Assembly (NCBI GenBank): GCA_013176395.1
Contig: JABMLP010000005.1
Coordinates: forward strand, 1,302,001 to 1,366,000
Length of the DNA: 64,000 nucleotides
DNA from: Venturia oleaginea
Lineage: Eukaryota; Ascomycota; Dothideomycetes; Venturiales; Venturiaceae
Direction of reading: 5' to 3'
Position 1 is the first letter of the stretch, and each line of letters starts with the position of its first letter. This document shows positions 57,429 through 64,000 of this stretch, in pieces. Both the position numbers and the translations under genes were made by a program. Below the pieces are notes generated by a model, which saw only the letters and a list, made by a program, of their open reading frames with translations, did no database searches and was not told where the DNA came from.

Positions 57429-59027
57429 GAAAAACAGCACACACAGCGAGAACTCAATTTTTGGAATTTACAGAAGTATCATCTAAAGATCATCAAAACA
57501 CCTCTGCCAGTGGCCGCTCCGGCCTCTAGAGGCCATCGCGCGTCCCTCAGCGTCGATGAGATACCTCTAGAGTCGCCGTCGCGGCCACGGCAGAGCAAGC
57601 AGACGAATACATGAGCAAGCTACACGAACGATGCGTCCACCAAAGACAACAGCAACCATCTAGTCACTATCTCCCGGCTAGTCCATCACCCCAGATGACA
57701 CTGCAACGCTCCGAGTCGACGAGTCACTGCTAGAACGGCAATACCTTCAACACAACCCAAACACCAGACGCCCGGTGTGCAACAATCGGCACCACACACC
57801 ACTGCAACGACTAGACAACCTCTCCCAACGTCTTGGCAAACCGTCCTGCTACAAGCTGTTGCCCAGAGCCTTGAGCCTCTCCCCAAACTGTTGCCTCCCA
57901 GTTATGGCATTGGCAAGAGTAGGTGCGCGACACAGTAAGTAGTAAGGACGCATAGAAGGAGCCTATTGGCGGCAAATCCCCTCCCTGTAAGCTAGCAGAC
58001 GTAGCCTTGAGCCTCTCCCCAGACTGTTGCGTCCCAGTTATGGCAGTGGCAAGAGTAGGTGCGCGATATAGCAAGCAGGGAGAGCGACTAGCAGCAGATA
58101 GGCTCCGACTATAAGACGACAGGTCTACAACACAATCGGTGCGACACGATACGGCAGCTGCTAGAGAACCTCATCTACTATCGTCTCCGCAAACCGTCCT
58201 GCTGCAAGCTGATGTCCAGAGCCTTGAGCCTCTCCCCAAACTGTTGCGTCCCAGTTATGGCATTGGCAAGAGTAGGTGCGCAACACAGTAAGCAGTAAGG
58301 ACGTATAGAAGGAGCTTATTGGCGGCAAATCCCCTCCCTACAAGCCAGCAGACGTAGCCTTGAGCCTCTCCCCAGACTGTTGCGTCCCAGTTATGGCATT
58401 GGCAAGAGTAGGAGCGCGATATAGCAAGTAGGGAGAGCGACTAGCAGCAGGTAGGCTCCGACTATAAGACGGCAGGTCTATAGCACGATCGGCGCCATAC
58501 AATACGGCAGCTACCAGACAGCCTCGTCCACGGGCATACCCGGAGTATCACACCCAAGCAGCGAAATCACGACTACGATGGTTACTATTGTCTCCAGCAT
58601 CACACAACCAAATACACCGCCGCATAGGAATCTGGTGCAAGGCAACTTTCACAAGCAGAAACATACTTAGGGAACCCATTGGCCTTGAGGGATAAGGCGA
58701 AACAGATAGACAAAGCTGAGCATTAGAGGGAGACTGTAGGTAGAAGGATAGCGAAACACGAGGCATTGCCTCTTGAGTCTACATAGCACAGATATACTAG
58801 CAGAATAACCAGTATCTACAAGAGCCAGCGGGCATTTGGAGATACTGGTTAAGGGAAAAGAGGGAGGACGGAGGGGACAGCTGGTCTTGTTTCAGTGAAC
58901 GGGGCGAAGTGGGGCGCGGTGGATTATATAATCTATCACGTGTCGGCTGTCTGATGAAGTCCTCCTAACCGGACATAGCTGCGTGATTAAGCGGCTGCAA
59001 CCGAGTAGGATAAAATCAATCAATCAA
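57429..59027 (+). mobile_element. Non-coding dispersed repeat, longest copy (C)
   Basis: A 1.6-kb insert lies between copies of the 14-bp duplication TTAACGCGGAGGGG (57415-57428 and 59028-59041). It has 103 bp at its 5' end that copy B lacks, and ends TAAAATCAATCAATCAA. It differs from copy B at only a handful of bases, so both are recent. The internal 353-bp tandem units start at 57836 and 58189. No reverse transcriptase is encoded, so an autonomous partner must exist elsewhere if it moves as a retroelement. Confidence 0.88.
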
Positions 59028-59407
59028 TTAACGCGGAGGGGATCGAAAGGAAAAGAGGAGGAGAGAGCAGGAATGTACGACGGTGTTGAAGCGAGCATCA
59101 ATTCTGCTCCAAATTGTAAGATTATTGACCTCTTTATAAGGTACCGAGTCTTCTATCAGTAGACATCGACTCCTAGTAATCCAGAAAGAAAGAATTGCCA
59201 GGAACCGGCGACCATTGATATTGCGCTGGGGAAATTCAAAGTATAAGATGGGGAAAGATTGAAGATGCTCTGACAGCCCGACTATGAACCGATCACCTCC
59301 CCAATTTGTCCCGACTTCAACAGCACGGTACCGCAGAGTAAGCGCACAGGAATCTATTTTTGGTACTTCAATCATAATGTTTCACTTTCTGTCAGTCCTT
59401 CCAGCAA

Positions 59408-59497
59408 GACCGTGTGGCTCAGTTGGTTAGAGCGTGGTGCTAATAATAATAAAAATTGATAACGCTAAGGTCCTGGGTTCGACCCCCAGCATGGTCA
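59408..59497 (+). tRNA. tRNA-Ile (anticodon AAU) with a 16-nt intron
   Basis: All arms pair: acceptor GACCGTG/CATGGTC, D arm GCTC/GAGC, anticodon stem TGGTG/CGCTA, T arm CTGGG-TTCGACC-CCCAG, discriminator A59497. The anticodon AAT is at 59442-59444, and the AT-rich intron fills 59446-59461, one base 3' of the anticodon, the normal place. CCA is not encoded, as in eukaryotes. Confidence 0.95.
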
Positions 59498-60502
59498 GGA
59501 AAAGGTACATCTTGTTTACTTCGTGTTCGTCAGGCTTTTTTGCTTGTTGTTGTTAGTTGTTGGCGGTGTTTGGGGGTTTGATTCTTGAGGTTGTAGAAAT
59601 TCTGGTCGCCTGACGGTAAAATTTTGGGCCGACGAAATTTCGAAGAGCTTGGCGGAGATGACGTGCTGGAAGATGGTAGAGAAGAACAAGGACACGATTC
59701 TTTGAGTAGACGGGTGCTTGGGTCTAGGTAATCGAGAGGGACATCTTTTGATGCGACCAAAGAGTAATGGTCATGATGGGACGTTAGCCATCGCTCGCTG
59801 AATAATAAATGCTGGCGAATTTTCAAGAAACTGGAGGTGAATTAGGTAGTGAGGATTTGAGAGACACGCAAAGAGAAGAAGATACGTATGCGACGCGTCC
59901 AAGAGTCGGGTTGTCGAAGAGGTTTCCTTTCAGGCCTAGTGGAATCGCTATATGGGGAAATTCAAGTCCCCGCTCCGGATCTTAACTTTTCATCAACTCT
60001 TGTTCCATCCTCCAAGACCTCAGCCTTCGACATTTCAAGCAACTCAACAGGGATTTGAGACCGAAGCATGAGTCGCTGGGAGCCTACTCTTTACAATACA
60101 ACCGTAACGTCGCGGTTAATCTACGGTTTGGACTAAACTCTAAAAAGTTTTCGGCTTAGAAAGACCGTACCACGCGGCCATGTACTAGGTAGTAATACTA
60201 AAGATACGCCTATTACCCTATATGCTTACCAAAAAAGATCAATGTACTGGGGATTTATAGTTACCTAAGATACTGCCAAGCAGTCCATATACAAAGCCTC
60301 TGCAATCCCCCGACATGTGGCTAATTTAAATCGCTGTCCAATCCATTACAAATCTGGTCCAGTTTGAGTATATCACTGGATCGAAGGCGTGGCCTGAACT
60401 CCTCCTAACACTTGCTACGCGAGTCCACGAGGACATGCATGGCTCGAAGGAAATATATTGAATTCATAAAGTTCATACTATACGTCACCGACTCACTCGG
60501 TG
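59498..60502. other. Intergenic stretch
   Basis: A minus-strand frame (59530-59826) is open but cannot be tied to a start. No other feature is seen. Confidence 0.35.
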
Positions 60503-60650
60503 TACTGTGGTACCAGCGGTTTTAAAGTCAGGCAGCCTCAACCTTGTCGACCTTGCCTCGCATCCTACAGCAAAAATACCCCTGCGAATCCTTGCGACAG
60601 TCAAAATATTATAGGCCCGATAGACATCTAAAACCGCTGGTACCACAGTA
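60503..60650. mobile_element. Short MITE with 20-bp perfect terminal inverted repeats
   Basis: TA plus CTGTGGTACCAGCGGTTTTA at 60503-60524 is the exact inverse of 60629-60650. The outer TA pair on each side fits a Tc1/mariner-type TA target duplication. The 148-bp element has no coding capacity. Confidence 0.82.
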
Positions 60651-60802
60651 AGCTCCACAATGATCAAGTCATTCGTGATTAATATTGTTCAATATTGATA
60701 TTCTAATACTGTCTTTTCCGCCATATCCTGCGGGACTTAGATGCGACATATGAAAGCTTAAATTTTTTTTATGGCTCGAAGGAGCCTTCTTCGAGTTCCA
60801 GT

Positions 60803-63304
60803 ATGGAGAGAGAACCACAATCAAGCCAAAGAGAAAGAAGACAATCAAGCGCATTCCTCTCCATTTTGACCGCCACGATCAGTATCGCTTGCATTGGTTT
60901 GGTGTATCGTCTTAATTCGGGCTTTAGGTATGTTAAGCAAATCAAGAGTCTCTCGGGCGTCTACTGGTTTGAAAAGCAGATGATATTGACAAGATCTGGC
61001 CCGTTGATTTTGAGCCATGAGATTCCCAAAGAATAATAAGAATATCGTTAACTAGTTGTCGTAGTCTCGCCAGTCCATTGAGGTCCCGTGCACCGCCACT
61101 CTTCCAGAAGACTTCTCCACATGGACGATTTCCTGAACCTACCGATCCTTTTCATTTCATCCCATGTACGAATGCGTCCGTGATCCCGCCATTGAACGAT
61201 AACACTCCTGAAAAGACATGGGCGAAATACTTCGACCCGGACCCAGATCATTGGATGTGGGGTAAAGAGACCTCGATCACAGACGAACTTCAGGATGAGC
61301 TGTTCTCTCACGCGGGTCATTCAATTCAGGTCGGTTGATCTCATAACTAAAGCCAGTCAGCATCGTTAAGTCGAGATCGATATCCATAAAACTCTGGCTA
61401 TGTAATTTCGAGACATCGCTAGAAAGTTATCAACATCGATTGCGACTTGAGAGACCTTGTTCCAAGATATGATTTAACGGCTGTCTAGTGCTCGGATCGT
61501 GCTATATATCTGTGTGGATACCTCGATGTTCCCTTAGATTATACCAACAAGTCAGATCCACGCATCGTTCGCCTCGCAGTCACAAAGCTTCAGGTTTCTG
61601 GTCTTTCACTCGATAAGAGCTGCCACGCGGGCGAGAAAAGCCATCGCACAATCGTGATCGAACCAGGAGGACCAGGAGGCAGCGGAACCAAATATGCTTT
61701 CCGCTCAGCTGTAGACGTATCAAAACGCCTTAGTGGAGGTCAATACGATGTCCTAGGCTGGGATCCAAGAGGCGTTAATGCCTCTCTTCCTGCCCTGTCA
61801 TGTTTTCCGTACAATGCAGATCGTGATCGCTGGTCTCTGCTCGCAGGCCAATATCGCGAGGTTTCTGCGTCTCCTAGGGCTCAACTTGAACTAGCCGACA
61901 CTATGAACGATGCCATATTCAACGCCTGCCGGAAAATGCATGGTGACATTCCCAGATTTATCAGTACCGCGTTTGTTGCTCGTGATCTGGAGGAGATTCG
62001 GAAGGCATTGGACGAACAGGAACTGACGGGGTATCTCATCAGTTATGGAACTGGAATAGGGCAGACGTATGCAAACATGTTTCCCAAGAGCGTTGGAAGG
62101 ATGATCCTGGACGGTACAGAATATGTCAAAGATCATCGGCTACTTGGAGGTTTTGGCTGGACAGCTCTCGATAACGCTACAGACGCATGGCGTGATGGTG
62201 TCTTAGGTGAATGTCTCAATGCTGGTCCAGAACACTGTGCCTTGGCCAAATCGGGCGGCGGACAAAGCGTGAAGCTTCGCGATCTCAAGAGTCGTATGGA
62301 GGATCTCATCACGTCCCTTATAGCAAGGCCTGTGGTCGGATACACCGTCTCAGGTGGTCCATCACTTATCACTTATTCGAAGCTCATCGATGGAATTTAC
62401 CGGGCACTTTACAACGCCAAATCATGGCCTGCCCTAGCACAGATGCTCTACGAGCTGGAACACGGCAATACGACTCTAGTGTCTATATTTCTCGAACAGA
62501 AGTGGGAATATAACCCGGAAAAACCATATATCGCTGGAGCAAAGCCTAATACGAAGGAAGTGACCGCTCTCGTCACTATGCGCCGATTCCTACGACGCAC
62601 CGGGTATGCCAACTAAACCCCCTCTTTCCAATATTCTGCTCGATTTGAAAATGCTAAATACAAGAACGATATCGATAAATTCCTGGCAAGGTTTAACATT
62701 GACTTTGCCGGAAACTTATCCATCTCGATCTCATATCAGCACATTGATCTTGCAATCCATTGGTTGAAGGGTACCCAGACTCGACTAACCCGCATGTCCA
62801 GGACAAGACCTCATTTGGTGGGACGCTCTCTGGGCCAATATGAGTATGAAAGCCTGGATATCAGGTAATATGCGATTCGGCCTCGTCCTCCCCTGTCGGC
62901 ACTTCAACAAATACTGGTCCGCACCCGCAGAAGTATACCGCGGAGATCTAAACCACACCCTTAGCAACCCGATCCTTCTGATAGCAGAAACATACGACCC
63001 CGCCACACCTTTGCGAAACGGACGACGACTTCTGGAAGAGATGGGAAAGAATGCGAGATTGATTGTGCATCATGGATATGGACATTCTTCGAGGGATACA
63101 TCGAATTGCACCGATAGAATTGCACAGGGGTTTATTTTGCATGGCACACTTCCAAACGAGCAAGAGACGGATTGTTATGCGAATGAGAAGCCGTATCTGT
63201 ACGGTGTCAAAAAGACGATCAAGGCGGCCGGATTGAAGAAGGAAAATGATGCTGTTGAGATTTGGAAGGAACATTTGGAAGAGTTGGCGTTGTGGGAACC
63301 TTAA
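60803..63304 (+). CDS. S33-type (TAP-like) alpha/beta hydrolase, membrane-anchored or secreted
   Basis: Exons 60803-60927, 61065-61329 and 61489 onward join in frame. The N terminus has a signal anchor (AFLSILTATISIACIGLVYR). LCGYLDVPLDYTNKSDPR and IVIEPGGPGGSGTKY are typical of tripeptidyl-aminopeptidase-like enzymes, the latter forming the oxyanion hole. Catalytic residues are visible as Ser in LISYGTGIG, Asp in AETYDPATPL and His in VHHGYGHSS. The last part (62802-63304) joins 62644-62770 by a 31-nt intron. Between about 62560 and 62664 the frame cannot be closed cleanly (ORF stop at 62614-62616), so there is a missed intron or a 1-bp lesion. Likely role: release of N-terminal peptides or ester hydrolysis outside the cell. 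Confidence 0.65.
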
Positions 63305-63455
63305 TCGTTGATACTGCCGCTACGAGAAGGACTCGCAAAAAAGGAAAATAATTCGGCGTTCTTTGGGACCCGGTAGTCTTTGTTTGCAGCACAATGCCGT
63401 CGCCACGAGATTCAAGTGTGCCAAAATGGCAGCTTCAATAGAATTTGAATTCCGA

Positions 63456-63513
63456 AACACAGAGGCAGTAGATGCACTGGCGTGAGCAGCAGTGCATCTA
63501 CTGCCTCTGTGTT
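63456..63513. repeat. Perfect 23-bp inverted repeat with 12-nt loop
   Basis: Arms 63456-63478 (AACACAGAGGCAGTAGATGC...) and 63491-63513 are exact inverses around GGCGTGAGCAGC. No T-run follows directly. It starts 150 bp after the S33 hydrolase stop, so it may lie in its 3' UTR. Confidence 0.9.
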
Positions 63514-63791
63514 AATAGGCCTCTAATTGGGATGATTCACCAATCAGTGACATCAAATCTCGAGATCTACACGTCCATCAGCTTACCAACCAATAGATAC
63601 GAATCAAACTCGTTGAAACCGTCCTGGGACGCGCTGGTAAACATGCTCCGAACACTCAAGAATAGGAAACAGACAAGGTCAAGGTCTTTCCATTTATGTC
63701 TCTTTCTCCATTGCTATCAGTCTTAATACGCGACCAAAAATGTGTTCTCGACCCACCACAGCCAACAACAAGCAAAAATGAAATTACCAAA

Positions 63792-63910
63792 ACGTACAGC
63801 AGCGGGGGTTCGCTGGTGGTCACCCACCCAACTACTAATTCGCCGATGTGAAGCTTATCTATGAGTGAGCGAACGGGGACTTGAGTTCTCTTCATTCTGT
63901 GGCCGTACGT
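63792..63910 (-). rRNA. 5S ribosomal RNA gene
   Basis: The 119-nt minus-strand sequence has the conserved 3' half of fungal 5S rRNA (TTAGTAGTTGGGTGGGTGAC then CACCAGCGAA). Helix I pairs perfectly over nine bases: ACGTACGGC (63910-63902) with GCTGTACGT (63800-63792). A TTT and later T-run follow. The middle (loop B/helix III region) is more divergent, so it could be a variant or a pseudogene. Dispersed 5S genes are usual in filamentous ascomycetes. Confidence 0.82.
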
Positions 63911-64000
63911 GGGAGTTAATGCGGTTGTATTGGTCCTTGCACCTCTCCAGTTCAGGTCCGTCTCTTCCGCCTCTTTGTTTAAGACCAACTTCAAGCCTCT

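Noticed and set aside
58930..58975. CTGATGA next to AGTCC...GGAC in the repeat tail, like a hammerhead ribozyme
   Set aside because: The invariant GAAA after stem II is missing (the sequence reads ATAGC), so the fold cannot be a hammerhead.
59530..59826. Minus-strand 98-codon frame near the tRNA
   Set aside because: An acceptor-like CCTCCAG lies upstream, but no upstream exon with a start joins in frame; Ser-rich composition alone is weak evidence.
59950..60000. GGGGA-AATTCAAG-TCCCC, like a tRNA T arm
   Set aside because: No acceptor, D or anticodon arm can be paired around it.
63656..63994. 112-codon minus-strand frame with a hydrophobic stretch
   Set aside because: Its core is the 5S rRNA gene read as protein.
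1..64000. CRISPR arrays, bacterial operons, riboswitches
   Set aside because: Spliceosomal introns and fungal gene families show a eukaryotic nuclear genome; no spaced short repeats were seen.

Overview
The window is nuclear DNA of a filamentous ascomycete (Pezizomycotina; a leotiomycete would fit, but that is a guess). The signs are genes split by 45-100 nt GT-AG introns with CTAAC-like branch sites, fungal-type house-keeping genes (PRP18, SAP18, DML1), Fot/pogo transposons, a chromodomain Ty3/gypsy element, a dispersed 5S rRNA gene and an intron-bearing tRNA-Ile(AAU). Joining exons by splice signals gave exact whole-codon lengths for agd3, gtb3, the lipase, PRP18, DML1, the GPI protein, the four-TM protein and the two-domain protein, so those models are firm.

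Layout. 1-2.6 kb: two divergent Fot/pogo elements, one cut by the window edge and one broken. 3-20.5 kb: a compact exopolysaccharide cluster, agd3 (-), uge3 (-) and the giant gtb3 (+), matching three of the five galactosaminogalactan (GAG) genes of Aspergillus fumigatus; sph3 and ega3 are not seen. 21.3-22.4 kb: a four-TM protein. 25.0-30.6 kb: an apparently intact Tf1/sushi-like gypsy element with identical LTRs and a self-priming site. 30.7-31.7, 48.3-49.8 and 57.4-59.0 kb: three copies of a non-coding repeat family that looks retrotransposed. 33-40.5 kb: decayed F-box genes, a secreted class 3 lipase and gene-poor DNA. 40.8-47.8 kb: PRP18 and SAP18 (divergent), a short-chain dehydrogenase broken by one stop codon, a decayed unknown gene, and DML1. 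50-56 kb: a GPI-anchored protein, an F-box relic, an unusual two-domain protein behind a 165-bp tandem duplication, and a hotdog thioesterase. 59-64 kb: tRNA-Ile, a TA-flanked MITE, an S33 alpha/beta hydrolase, a perfect hairpin and a 5S rRNA gene.

How it works together. In the GAG cluster Uge3 would supply UDP-galactose and UDP-GalNAc, Gtb3 would polymerise and export the chain, and Agd3 would deacetylate it outside the cell to make it cationic and adhesive. The rest mixes unrelated house-keeping genes with recent and decaying mobile DNA; the broken genes cluster near the repeats.
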